Assembly: GCF_014654205.1 (NCBI RefSeq)
Contig: NZ_BNAW01000021.1
Span: 1 to 64,000, forward strand
Length of the DNA stretch: 64,000 nucleotides
Reading direction: 5' to 3'
Source: Amycolatopsis bullii
GTDB taxonomy: Bacteria > Actinomycetota > Actinomycetes > Mycobacteriales > Pseudonocardiaceae
Shown here: in pieces, positions 17,979 through 26,029 of the stretch
How the letters are laid out: each line of letters opens with the position of its first letter
Numbering within the stretch: position 1 is the first letter of the stretch
Position numbers and translations under genes: made by a program
Notes under the pieces: model-generated
The model's database searches: none
Told to the model about the DNA's origin: nothing
Seen by the model: only the letters and a program-made list of their open reading frames with translations

Positions 17979-18772
17979 ACCGCCACCGGCGCCTTGATGC
18001 CCGGGTGCGGGTCGTAGCCGTCGAGCGCGAAGTGCTCGTAGGTGTAGTCGAACAGGCTGTCCGCCGGCTTCAGGTCGAGCGTGGGGAACGGCCGCGCGTC
18101 ACGGGCGAGCTGCGTGCGGACCTGGTCGACGTGGTTGTCGTAGATGTGGCAGTCCCCGCCCGTCCAGATGAAGTCGCCGACGCCGAGGCCGACCTGCGCG
18201 GCGATCATGTGCGTCAGCAGGGCGTAGCCGGCGATGTTGAACGGCACGCCGAGGAACAGGTCCGCGCTGCGCTGGTACAGCTGGCAGGACAGCTCGCCGT
18301 CGGCGACGTAGAACTGGAAGAACGCGTGACACGGCGGCAACGCCATGCGCGGGATGTCGGCGACGTTCCACGCGGACACGACGATCCGCCGCGAGTCCGG
18401 GTTCTCACGCAGCGTGCGCAGGACCTCCGCGATCTGGTCGATGTGCCCGCCGTCCGGGGTCGGCCACGACCGCCACTGGACGCCGTAGACCGGCCCCAGG
18501 TCGCCGTCGGCCGCCGCCCACTCGTCCCAGATCGTGACGCCGTGCTCCCGCAGCCACGAGACGTTCGCGTCGCCGCGCAGGAACCACAGCAGCTCGTAGG
18601 CGATCGAGCGGAAGTGGACTTTCTTCGTGGTGATCAGGGGAAAGCCTTCGGACAGGCGGTAGCGCAGCTGGTGCCCGAAGATCGACCTCGTGCCGGTGCC
18701 GGTACGGTCGCCCTTGCGGGCGCCCGTGTCGAGGACGTGGCGGAGGAGGTCTTCGTACTGCGTGTCCGGCAT
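17975..18772 (-). CDS. thyA: Thymidylate synthase
   Basis: 265-aa classical thymidylate synthase that methylates dUMP using methylene-tetrahydrofolate. Diagnostic segments: GTGTRSIFGHQLRYRL, LITTKKVHF, ELLWFLRGD, active-site Cys in ALPPCHAFFQFYV, QRSADLFLGVPFNIA and GDCHIYDNH. Length is typical. It is followed by folA with overlapping ends (ATGA). Confidence 0.97.
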   Translation of the reverse strand: MPDTQYEDLLRHVLDTGARKGDRTGTGTRSIFGHQLRYRLSEGFPLITTKKVHFRSIAYELLWFLRGDANVSWLREHGVTIWDEWAAADGDLGPVYGVQWRSWPTPDGGHIDQIAEVLRTLRENPDSRRIVVSAWNVADIPRMALPPCHAFFQFYVADGELSCQLYQRSADLFLGVPFNIAGYALLTHMIAAQVGLGVGDFIWTGGDCHIYDNHVDQVRTQLARDARPFPTLDLKPADSLFDYTYEHFALDGYDPHPGIKAPVAV

Positions 18773-18843
18773 GCCCGGGACTCTAACCGTGCCGCTGACT
18801 CAGCGTGAACCCCGGTTGCGCCACTCGACTAAGGGACCAAAAC

Positions 18844-18872
18844 TTGACCCATTCCAGAAAAGGTCCTAGGGT
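18844..18872 (+). promoter_or_regulatory. furA promoter, probably leaderless
   Basis: TTGACC at 18844-18849, a 17-nt spacer, and TAGGGT at 18867-18872. The predicted transcript start falls 0-2 bases before the ATG at 18881, so the mRNA would be leaderless or nearly so. The AT-rich CATTCCAGAAAAGG between the boxes resembles the autoregulatory FurA/FurS site of furA-katG operons. Confidence 0.65.
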
Positions 18873-18880
18873 CGGCGGCG

Positions 18881-19333
18881 ATGTCAGACTTCGAAGCGCA
18901 GTTGCGGGCGGTCTCGCTGCGGGTCACCCGGCCCCGGCTGGCCGTGCTGGCCGCGCTGCGCGACCATCCCCACGTCGACACCGAAACGGTGATCGACCTG
19001 GTGCGCGCCGAGCAACCGACGGTCTCGCACCAGACGATCTACGACGTGCTGCGGGCGCTCACCGAAACCGGGCTGATCCGGCGGATCCAGCCGGCCGGGG
19101 CGAACGCCCGCTACGAGGCCCGGGTGGGTGACAACCACCACCACGTCGTGTGCCGTTCGTGCGGGGCGATAGCCGACGTCGACTGCGCCGTCGGCCACAC
19201 CCCCTGTCTCACCGCTTCGGACGACCACGGTTTCGTGATCGACCAGGCGGAGGTCGTCTATTGGGGCACCTGCCCCGACTGCGCGGCCGAGCGTCTCCGC
19301 AATGATTCGCCGCTCCCGGAAGGAAGTAAATGA
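18881..19333 (+). CDS. furA: Fur family redox/iron repressor of katG
   Basis: 150-aa FurA/FurS-type repressor. The N-terminal winged helix (LRVTRPRLAVLAAL, TVSHQTIYDVLRAL) is followed by the metal site HHHVVCRSCG and a C-terminal CPDC zinc pair. It overlaps katG by ATGA, the standard redox-controlled furA-katG operon in which oxidation of FurA releases katG expression. The ATG has no Shine-Dalgarno but sits at the predicted transcript start, as for leaderless furA genes elsewhere. Confidence 0.94.
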   Translation: MSDFEAQLRAVSLRVTRPRLAVLAALRDHPHVDTETVIDLVRAEQPTVSHQTIYDVLRALTETGLIRRIQPAGANARYEARVGDNHHHVVCRSCGAIADVDCAVGHTPCLTASDDHGFVIDQAEVVYWGTCPDCAAERLRNDSPLPEGSK

Positions 19334-21603
19334 GCTCCACCCAGGACAACCCGTCCAGCGCGCAGGGCGTGGACAAGAAGGCGGCGGCCGGTTGCCCGGT
19401 CGCGCACGACTCGGTGACCTCGCACGGCAGCGAGAGCGAAAACCCGGCGATCGACTCGCCGAAGCCGAAGACGGGCGGACGTCCGCGCACCAACAAGGAC
19501 TGGTGGCCCAACCAGCTCGACCTGTCCGTGCTGCACGCGCACTCCCCGAAGGGCAACCCGCTCGGCGAGAACTTCAGCTACGCCAAGGAGTTCGCGAAGC
19601 TGGACGTCGAGGCCCTCAAGCGCGACATCACCGAGGTGCTCACCACCTCGCAGGACTGGTGGCCCGCCGACTTCGGCCACTACGGCGGCCTGATGATCCG
19701 CATGAGCTGGCACGCCGCGGGCACCTACCGCATCCACGACGGCCGCGGCGGTGCCGGTGACGGCAACCAGCGCTTCGCCCCGCTCAACAGCTGGCCGGAC
19801 AACGCGAACCTGGACAAGGCGCGCCGCCTGCTGTGGCCGGTGAAGCAGAAGTACGGCCAGAAGATCTCGTGGGCCGACCTGCTCGTGCTCGCCGGCAACG
19901 TCGCCCTCGAGTCGATGGGCTTCAAGACCTTCGGCTTCGGCTTCGGCCGCGTGGACGTCTGGGAGCCCGAAGAGATCATCTGGGGCCCGGAGGACGACTG
20001 GCTGGGTGACGAGCGCTACGTCAGCGACTCGGAGATGGCGCCCGAGGTCGGCGCGACCGAGATGGGCCTCATCTACGTCAACCCCGAAGGCCCCCGCGGC
20101 AGCGCGGACTTCGAGGCCGCGGCCCACTTCATCCGCGAAACCTTCGCCCGGATGGCGATGAACGACGAGGAGACCGTCGCCCTCATCGCCGGTGGCCACA
20201 CCTTCGGCAAGACCCACGGCGCCGGCATCGCCGACGACCACGTGGGCCCCGAGCCGGAAGGCGCGAACCTCGAGGCCCAGGGCCTCGGCTGGCTGAGCAC
20301 GCACGGCACCGGCAAGGGTCCGGACACGATCACCAGCGGCCTCGAGGTGACGTGGACGGACAAGCCGACCGAGTGGAGCAACCGCTTCTTCGAGATCCTC
20401 TTCGGCTACGAGTGGGAGCTCACCACCAGCCCCGGCGGCGCCAAGCAGTACGTCGCCAAGGACGCGCCGGAGATCATCCCGGACCCGTACGACCCGAACA
20501 AGAAGCACAAGCCGACGATGCTCACGACGGACCTGTCGCTGCGCTTCGACCCGGTCTACGGCCCGATCTCCCGCCGGTTCCTGGAGAACCCGGACGAGTT
20601 CGCGCTGGCCTTCGCCAAGGCCTGGTACAAGCTGCTGCACCGTGACATGGGCCCGGTCAGCCGCTTCCTCGGGCCGTGGGTCGCCGAGCCGCAGCTGTGG
20701 CAGGACCCGGTCCCGGCCGTCGAGGGCGAACTCGTCGGCGACGCCGACATCGCCGCCCTCAAGGCGAAGGTCCTGGAGTCCGGCCTTTCGGTCTCCGAGC
20801 TGGTTTCCACCGCGTGGGCGTCGGCCGCGAGCTTCCGCTCCACCGACAAGCGCGGTGGCGCCAACGGGGCCCGGATCCGCCTGGAGCCGCAGCGCAACTG
20901 GGAGGTCAACCAGCCCGAGCAGCTCGGCAAGGTGCTGGAGGTCCTCGAGGGCGTCCAGCGCGAGTTCAACGAGGCAGGCGGCGCGCAGATCTCGCTCGCC
21001 GACCTGATCGTGCTGGCCGGCTCGGCCGCCGTCGAGAAGGCGGCGCGCGACGCCGGCGTCGAGACGACCGTGCCGTTCCACCCGGGCCGCACCGACGCCT
21101 CGCAGGAGCAGACCGACGTCGACTCGTTCAAGGTGCTCGAGCCGCGTGCCGACGGGTTCCGCAACTACCTGCGCTCCGGCGAGAAGCTCCAGCCGGAGGT
21201 GCTGCTCGTCGAGCGCGCCTACATGCTGGGCCTGTCCGCGCCCGAGATGACCGTCCTCGTCGGCGGCCTGCGTTCCCTCGGGACCAACCACGGCGGTGCC
21301 GCGCACGGTGTCCTCACCGACCAGCCGGGCGTGCTCACCAACGACTTCTTCGCCAACCTGCTCGCGCCGGGCACCAAGTGGAAGGCGGCGGAGTCGGCGG
21401 AGAACGTCTACGAGATCCGCGACGTGACGACCGACGAGGTCAAGTGGACCGCCACCGCGGTCGACCTGGTCTTCGGCTCGAACTCGCAGCTGCGGGCGCT
21501 GGCCGAGGTCTACGCCAGCGACGACGCCCGTGAGAAGTTCGTGGCGGACTTCGTGGCAGCCTGGACGAAGGTCATGGAGCTGGACCGCTTCGACCTCGCC
21601 TGA
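19330..21603 (+). CDS. katG: Catalase-peroxidase
   Basis: 757-aa bifunctional heme catalase-peroxidase that removes hydrogen peroxide. The distal site RMSWHAAGTYR supplies Trp and His. IYVNPEGP supplies the Tyr and ARMAMNDEE the Met of the Trp-Tyr-Met crosslink. The proximal His is in AGGHTFGKTHGAG. The second, degenerate peroxidase-like domain is complete to WTKVMELDRFDLA. The start overlaps furA (ATGA), with GGAAG upstream. It is followed by a strong intrinsic terminator. Confidence 0.97.
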   Translation: MSSTQDNPSSAQGVDKKAAAGCPVAHDSVTSHGSESENPAIDSPKPKTGGRPRTNKDWWPNQLDLSVLHAHSPKGNPLGENFSYAKEFAKLDVEALKRDITEVLTTSQDWWPADFGHYGGLMIRMSWHAAGTYRIHDGRGGAGDGNQRFAPLNSWPDNANLDKARRLLWPVKQKYGQKISWADLLVLAGNVALESMGFKTFGFGFGRVDVWEPEEIIWGPEDDWLGDERYVSDSEMAPEVGATEMGLIYVNPEGPRGSADFEAAAHFIRETFARMAMNDEETVALIAGGHTFGKTHGAGIADDHVGPEPEGANLEAQGLGWLSTHGTGKGPDTITSGLEVTWTDKPTEWSNRFFEILFGYEWELTTSPGGAKQYVAKDAPEIIPDPYDPNKKHKPTMLTTDLSLRFDPVYGPISRRFLENPDEFALAFAKAWYKLLHRDMGPVSRFLGPWVAEPQLWQDPVPAVEGELVGDADIAALKAKVLESGLSVSELVSTAWASAASFRSTDKRGGANGARIRLEPQRNWEVNQPEQLGKVLEVLEGVQREFNEAGGAQISLADLIVLAGSAAVEKAARDAGVETTVPFHPGRTDASQEQTDVDSFKVLEPRADGFRNYLRSGEKLQPEVLLVERAYMLGLSAPEMTVLVGGLRSLGTNHGGAAHGVLTDQPGVLTNDFFANLLAPGTKWKAAESAENVYEIRDVTTDEVKWTATAVDLVFGSNSQLRALAEVYASDDAREKFVADFVAAWTKVMELDRFDLA

Positions 21604-21614
21604 TCGGAGCATCG

Positions 21615-21646
21615 ACGGGCCCGGCCGGTTTTCCGGCCGGGCCCGT
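21615..21646 (+). terminator. katG terminator
   Basis: Perfect 14-bp stem ACGGGCCCGGCCGG / CCGGCCGGGCCCGT with a TTTT loop, 11 bases after the katG stop. There is no clear T tract, as is usual for high-GC actinomycetes. Confidence 0.8.
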
Positions 21647-21663
21647 TCGCGTGGGCGGCGATC

Positions 21664-21692
21664 TTGACATCGGGTGAGCGCCGACCTACCGT
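21664..21692 (+). promoter_or_regulatory. Promoter of the PL7 lyase gene
   Basis: TTGACA at 21664-21669, 17-nt spacer, TACCGT at 21687-21692. Near-consensus housekeeping promoter giving a leader of about 45 nt. Confidence 0.65.
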
Positions 21693-21743
21693 GAGTCCCA
21701 CGCCGCCGGGTTGTCCAGACCATTTATCGTGAAGGGACACCCG

Positions 21744-22511
21744 ATGATGCGTGTTCGTGCCCTGCTCGCCCTCCTGGCGATCCCGGCCCTGGCCGCGGCC
21801 ACCGCCTCCCCCGCGCTCGCGGCGGACCCGTCCGTGGCCCCGGGCGGCAACTTCGACCTCTCGGTCTGGCAGCTGCAGGAACCGGTCGGCTCGCCGGGCA
21901 GCCCGACGACCATCTCCTCCTCCCGGCTCCAGGGAGCGAACGGCTTCCAGGACAGCTACTTCTACACCGACACCCGCGACGGTGCGATGACGTTCTGGGC
22001 GCCGGAAAAGGGCGTCACCACGCCGAACTCGAACTACGCGCGCTCGGAGCTGCGCGAGATGAACCGCGACGGCTCGGCCGCGAACTGGTCGCTGAGCGGG
22101 TCGCACAAGCTGAGCGCGACCCTGCGCGTGGTCTCGGTGACGTCGAACGTGTGCGTCGGCCAGGTGCACCTCGGCACCGGCGGCTCGTCGACGAAACCGC
22201 TGCTGGAGCTGTACTACCGGGCGAGCGGCGACATCGTGCTGGGCACCGAGAACTCCCCCGACGGCGGGCAGACGGCGCACACCGTCGGCCACGTCTCGCT
22301 CGGCAAGACGTGGACCTACACGATCGGCATCTCCGGCGGCAACACCATCGACCTCACGGTCAACGGGAGCACCACGCACTACGGCATCCCGTCGTCGTTC
22401 AACCCGTACAAGCAGTACTTCAAGGCCGGCTCGTACAACCAGTCCTCTTCGGACAGCACGACGAAGGGGGCCCGGGTCGCCTTCTACGGCCTGAAGGTCA
22501 CCCACGGCTGA
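21744..22511 (+). CDS. Secreted PL7 alginate lyase
   Basis: 255-aa polysaccharide lyase family 7 enzyme that cleaves alginate (poly-uronate) by beta-elimination. The N-terminal Sec signal peptide (MMRVRALLALLAIPALA, cleavage after SPALA) gives an extracellular enzyme. All three PL7 active-site signatures are present: RSELRE, QVH and YFKAGSYNQ. The start follows GAAGGGA. It is a single-gene unit with its own promoter and downstream hairpin. Alginate is mainly marine or bacterial, so in a soil actinomycete the target may be bacterial alginate or a related uronan. Confidence 0.92.
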   Translation: MMRVRALLALLAIPALAAATASPALAADPSVAPGGNFDLSVWQLQEPVGSPGSPTTISSSRLQGANGFQDSYFYTDTRDGAMTFWAPEKGVTTPNSNYARSELREMNRDGSAANWSLSGSHKLSATLRVVSVTSNVCVGQVHLGTGGSSTKPLLELYYRASGDIVLGTENSPDGGQTAHTVGHVSLGKTWTYTIGISGGNTIDLTVNGSTTHYGIPSSFNPYKQYFKAGSYNQSSSDSTTKGARVAFYGLKVTHG

Positions 22512-22516
22512 CGAAG

Positions 22517-22542
22517 GGCGGCCCGGCCGCCACCGGGCCGCC
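22517..22542. terminator. Bidirectional terminator between PL7 and LLM genes
   Basis: Stem GGCGGCCCGG / CCGGGCCGCC with a six-base loop, filling the space between two convergent genes. Confidence 0.7.
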
Positions 22543-22548
22543 GTCGCA

Positions 22549-23571
22549 TCACCGCCAGCCCAGCTCCGGGGCCACGTGGGTGAGGATGTTCTCCAGCACG
22601 TGCGCGTTGTAGTCGACGCCGAGCTGGTTCGGGATGGTGAGCAGCAGCGTGTCCGCGGCCTGGATGGCCTCGTCCTCCTTGAGCTGCCGGACGAGCTCGT
22701 CGGGCTCGCCCGCGTAGGAGCGGCCGAAGATCGCGCGGGTGTTCTCGTCGATCATGCCGACCTGGTCGCGCGAGTGGCGGTCGCGGCCGAAGTACGCGCG
22801 GTCGGTGTCGTTCGTCAGCGCGAAGATGCTGCGGCTGACCGAAACCCGCGGCTCCCGCTCGTGGCCGGCCTCGGTCCACGCCTCGCGGTAGGCCTCGATC
22901 TGCTTGCGCTGCTGGACGTGCAGCGGCTCACCCGTCTCGTCGTCCTTGAGCGTCGAGCTCTGCAGGTTCATGCCCAGCTTCGCCGCCCACACGCCGGTGG
23001 CGTTCGAACCCGAGCCCCACCAGATGCGGTCGCGCAGGCCCTCGGAGTGCGGCTCGAGCCGCAGCAGGCCCGGCGGGTTGGCGAACATCGGGCGCGGGTT
23101 CGGCTGCGCGAAGCCTTCGCCGTCGAGCAGCTTGAGGAAGACTTCGGTGTGCTGCCGGGCCATGTCGGCGTCCGTCTCGCCCTCCCCGGGGGCGTACCCG
23201 AAGTAGCGCCAGCCGTCGATCACCTGCTCGGGGGATCCCCGGCTGATACCGAGCTGGAGCCGGCCGCCGGAGATCAGGTCGGCGGCGCCCGCGTCCTCAA
23301 TCATGTACAGCGGGTTCTCGTAGCGCATGTCGATCACGCCGGTGCCGATCTCGATCTTCGACGTCCGCGCGCCGATCGCCGCGAGCAGCGGGAACGGGCT
23401 GGCCGCCTGCCGCGCGAAGTGGTGCACGCGGAAGTACGCGCCGTCCACGCCGAGCTCCTCGGCGGCGACCGCCAGGTCGATCGACTGGTGCAGGAAGTCG
23501 GCGGCCGACCTCGTCTCGGAGTGCGCGCTCGCCGACCAGTGGCCGAACGAAAGGAAGCCAATCTTCTTCAC
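22549..23571 (-). CDS. LLM class flavin-dependent oxidoreductase
   Basis: 340-aa luciferase-like TIM-barrel monooxygenase. Seen: DGAYFRVHHFARQAASPFPLL near residue 45, IEIGTGVIDMRYENPLYMIED, GGRLQLGISRGSP, and WWGSGSNATGVWAAKLGMNL, all typical of the bacterial luciferase-like family. It would use reduced flavin to oxygenate an unknown substrate. GTG start; weak ribosome-binding site. It is transcribed alone, convergent with the alginate lyase. Confidence 0.88.
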   Translation of the reverse strand: MKKIGFLSFGHWSASAHSETRSAADFLHQSIDLAVAAEELGVDGAYFRVHHFARQAASPFPLLAAIGARTSKIEIGTGVIDMRYENPLYMIEDAGAADLISGGRLQLGISRGSPEQVIDGWRYFGYAPGEGETDADMARQHTEVFLKLLDGEGFAQPNPRPMFANPPGLLRLEPHSEGLRDRIWWGSGSNATGVWAAKLGMNLQSSTLKDDETGEPLHVQQRKQIEAYREAWTEAGHEREPRVSVSRSIFALTNDTDRAYFGRDRHSRDQVGMIDENTRAIFGRSYAGEPDELVRQLKEDEAIQAADTLLLTIPNQLGVDYNAHVLENILTHVAPELGWR

Positions 23572-23700
23572 ACCCGCTCAGACGTCCGGCGAACGGGATT
23601 GATTCCCCGGTGTGAGCGGACCGACGGGTCGCTCGTTCCGGTGAATCTCCGCCCGTCCGCGGCCCGGCCGGGTACTCCGCTGCAAACGAGGAGGAGACGC

Positions 23701-24222
23701 ATGCCCGACAACGACCTCACCGGATTCCTCATCATCGGACTGGTGTTCGTGGTGGCCGACGGCCAGGTGCTCTACCGCGGCGGACGGCGCTACCTCAGCG
23801 GGCCGGAGGGCGGGGAGGGGACCGGCTCGCTGGCCTGGATGGTGGTGACCGTCTTCCACCTGGTTTCGTTCGGCGTGCTCGCGCTGCTCTCGGTCGTCGG
23901 GCCGCAGTGGTCGGGCTCGACGGCCGCGCTGGTCGGCCGGCTGGGTGTGTTCCTGCTGCTGATGGCCGTGGCCCACGTGCTGACGCTGGCCGTGCTCGCC
24001 CGCCGCCGTCAGGACCGGATCGTCGAGGAGCACTTCCAGGACCGCGACACCGAACGGCCGGTGACCGAGACCGCCTACGTCCGGCCGGCCACCGAGGTGG
24101 TCGTCGAGCCGGCCGCGACGGACCCCGCGTGGCGCCCTGCCGTCACCCCGGTGCCCGGCCAGGACGGCCCGCACCCGCGGGTGGCTCCCGATCTCGGCAA
24201 CCACGGCCCGTACCGCACCTGA
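23701..24222 (+). CDS. Small membrane protein with disordered tail
   Basis: 173 aa with a strong GAGGAGGAG ribosome-binding site. Three membrane helices are visible: FLIIGLVFVVADGQVLY, WMVVTVFHLVSFGVLALL and VGRLGVFLLLMAVAHVLTLAV. A charged, Pro-rich cytoplasmic tail of about 70 aa follows (EHFQDRDTERPVTETAYVRP...). The hydrophobic half resembles unannotated actinobacterial membrane proteins. No enzymatic motif is seen; function unknown. Confidence 0.75.
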   Translation: MPDNDLTGFLIIGLVFVVADGQVLYRGGRRYLSGPEGGEGTGSLAWMVVTVFHLVSFGVLALLSVVGPQWSGSTAALVGRLGVFLLLMAVAHVLTLAVLARRRQDRIVEEHFQDRDTERPVTETAYVRPATEVVVEPAATDPAWRPAVTPVPGQDGPHPRVAPDLGNHGPYRT

Positions 24223-24334
24223 CCTGCACCGCGGCGTTCACCGGATCGAAGGAATCCACCCCGCTTCGCCCTGCCGCCCCCCGCCGGGCGTGATTGGATC
24301 TTGCCCGGCCGGTGCGCAAGGAAGGAAAACTGCG

Positions 24335-26029
24335 GTGCGAACGTCCCGAGCTGGACTGGCGGTGGCGGTCTCGGTCCTGGTCGCGGCCACGGCGCCCGCT
24401 GCCGCGACCACGCCCGACCCGCTCGCGCCGTACCGGAGCCAGGAGGTCTCCTGGGGCACCTGCCCGTTCAAGCAGCGGAGCCAGCCCCACCCGGTGCAGT
24501 GCGCGCGGATCACCGTCCCGCGGGACTGGGCGGCCCCGTCGGCGGGCACCGACCTGCAGGTGGCGATCAGCCGCGCGGCCGCCACCGGCAGCAGGCAGGG
24601 CGCGATCCTGGTCAACCCCGGCGGGCCCGGCGGCCGGGGCACGTCGCTCGCGGGTGCGCTGGCCGGGCTGGAACCGACGGTCAACGAGCACTACGACATC
24701 ATCGGGATGGACCCGCGCGGCACCGGCCAGGAAGGCGGCACCGACGAGGGGTACGTGTGCCGGGTGCCGCTGGGGCGGCTGCCCGCGGACGACGACCTCG
24801 ACGCCCGCGACCGCTCGGCGGAAAGCATCGCGCTGCACCAGCGGACGCCGCGCGTGCTGGCCGAGGCCTGCCAGAGCGACGCGCTCGCGCCGTTCATCAC
24901 CACCTGGCAGACCGCGCACGACATGGACCTGATCCGCTCGCTGCTGGGCGACGGGAAGCTGAACTACCTCGGCTTCTCCTACGGCACCTGGCTCGGCGCC
25001 AAGTACGCGTCGCTGTTCCCGGAGCGCGCCGGCCGGATGGTGCTCGACTCCAGCGTGAACTTCGAAGGCCGCCTCCAGGCCGCGTTCGAAGCGTTCCCGA
25101 AGATCGACCAGCGCCAGTTCGACCGCGTCTACGCGCCGTGGCTGGCGCGGCGGTTCCCCGACCAGCTCGGCAAGACGGCGGGCGAGGTCAAGGCCAAGTG
25201 GGAGAAGCTGCGGGCCTTCTTCAAGACCAAGGGCATCCCGCCGGACGATTTCGACTCGGTCTTCGTCGGCAACGGCAGCACCCGGCAGTGGATGACCGGA
25301 GCGCTGATCCTCACCAAGGGCGCGGCGGCGCTCGACGCGGCGGCCGCCACCCCGCCGCCCGCCGCGCTGCGCAGCGACCTCGACCGGGCGTCGCGGGCCG
25401 TCTTCGGCCGCCCGGCGGACCGGCTGACCGCCGACGACGTGGCGGCGGACCCGCCGGAGCCCGACTACGCCGACGTGCCCGGGACCCGGCTGGCCGTGGC
25501 GTGCGGCGACCAGCCGACGCGGACGGCGAGCTGGTACAAGCTGCTGAGCGACCTGCAGGGGCCGGCCTACCCGCTGTTCGGCTGGGCGTACGGCCTCAGC
25601 GAGGCGTGCGGCTTCTGGTCCGATCCGCCCCGCCAGCAGCTGCCGACGCTCTCGCCGGCCGCCGCGAAGAACATCCTGGTCGTCCAGGGCGAGTTCGACC
25701 CGCAGACCGGCTACGAGCAGGCGGAGGCGGCGGCGCGGGCGGCCGGGATCCCGATGATCTCGGTGGCGGATTCGCCGTTCCACGGCCAGTACGCGGTGAG
25801 CGGCAATTCCTGTGTGGACGATCTGGTGAACGGCTTCTTCCTCGGCGGGAAGCGGCCGGCGGCCACCATCTGCCCCGGCGTCCCGCTGCCCGGGGAGCAC
25901 CAGGTGTACCCGGTGCCGGGCCCGGCGGGCGAGCCGTCGCGGGCGACGTCGCCCGCGCCGCGGGACGCCCGCTCGAGTGTCCGGGAACGGCTCCAGGACG
26001 ACATCAGCGCGGTCAACCGGGGTCGCTGA
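24335..26029 (+). CDS. Secreted tripeptidyl aminopeptidase-like alpha/beta hydrolase
   Basis: 564-aa extracellular hydrolase of the Tap/SlpD family. GTG start with AGGAAGGA upstream. The signal peptide (AGLAVAVSVLVAATAPAAA) is followed by oxyanion motif NPGGPGGRG near residue 95, nucleophile elbow GFSYGTW near residue 210, and a C-terminal TAP-like domain with the acid in GEFDPQTG and the His in SPFHGQYAV. It would release tripeptides from protein N-termini or hydrolyse related amides. The 3' end overlaps the convergent DUF6461 gene by 17 bp. Confidence 0.88.
   Translation: MRTSRAGLAVAVSVLVAATAPAAATTPDPLAPYRSQEVSWGTCPFKQRSQPHPVQCARITVPRDWAAPSAGTDLQVAISRAAATGSRQGAILVNPGGPGGRGTSLAGALAGLEPTVNEHYDIIGMDPRGTGQEGGTDEGYVCRVPLGRLPADDDLDARDRSAESIALHQRTPRVLAEACQSDALAPFITTWQTAHDMDLIRSLLGDGKLNYLGFSYGTWLGAKYASLFPERAGRMVLDSSVNFEGRLQAAFEAFPKIDQRQFDRVYAPWLARRFPDQLGKTAGEVKAKWEKLRAFFKTKGIPPDDFDSVFVGNGSTRQWMTGALILTKGAAALDAAAATPPPAALRSDLDRASRAVFGRPADRLTADDVAADPPEPDYADVPGTRLAVACGDQPTRTASWYKLLSDLQGPAYPLFGWAYGLSEACGFWSDPPRQQLPTLSPAAAKNILVVQGEFDPQTGYEQAEAAARAAGIPMISVADSPFHGQYAVSGNSCVDDLVNGFFLGGKRPAATICPGVPLPGEHQVYPVPGPAGEPSRATSPAPRDARSSVRERLQDDISAVNRGR

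Noticed and set aside
19258..21723. Long minus-strand ORF of about 820 codons
   Set aside because: Antisense to katG; arises from high third-position GC and contains no recognisable domain.
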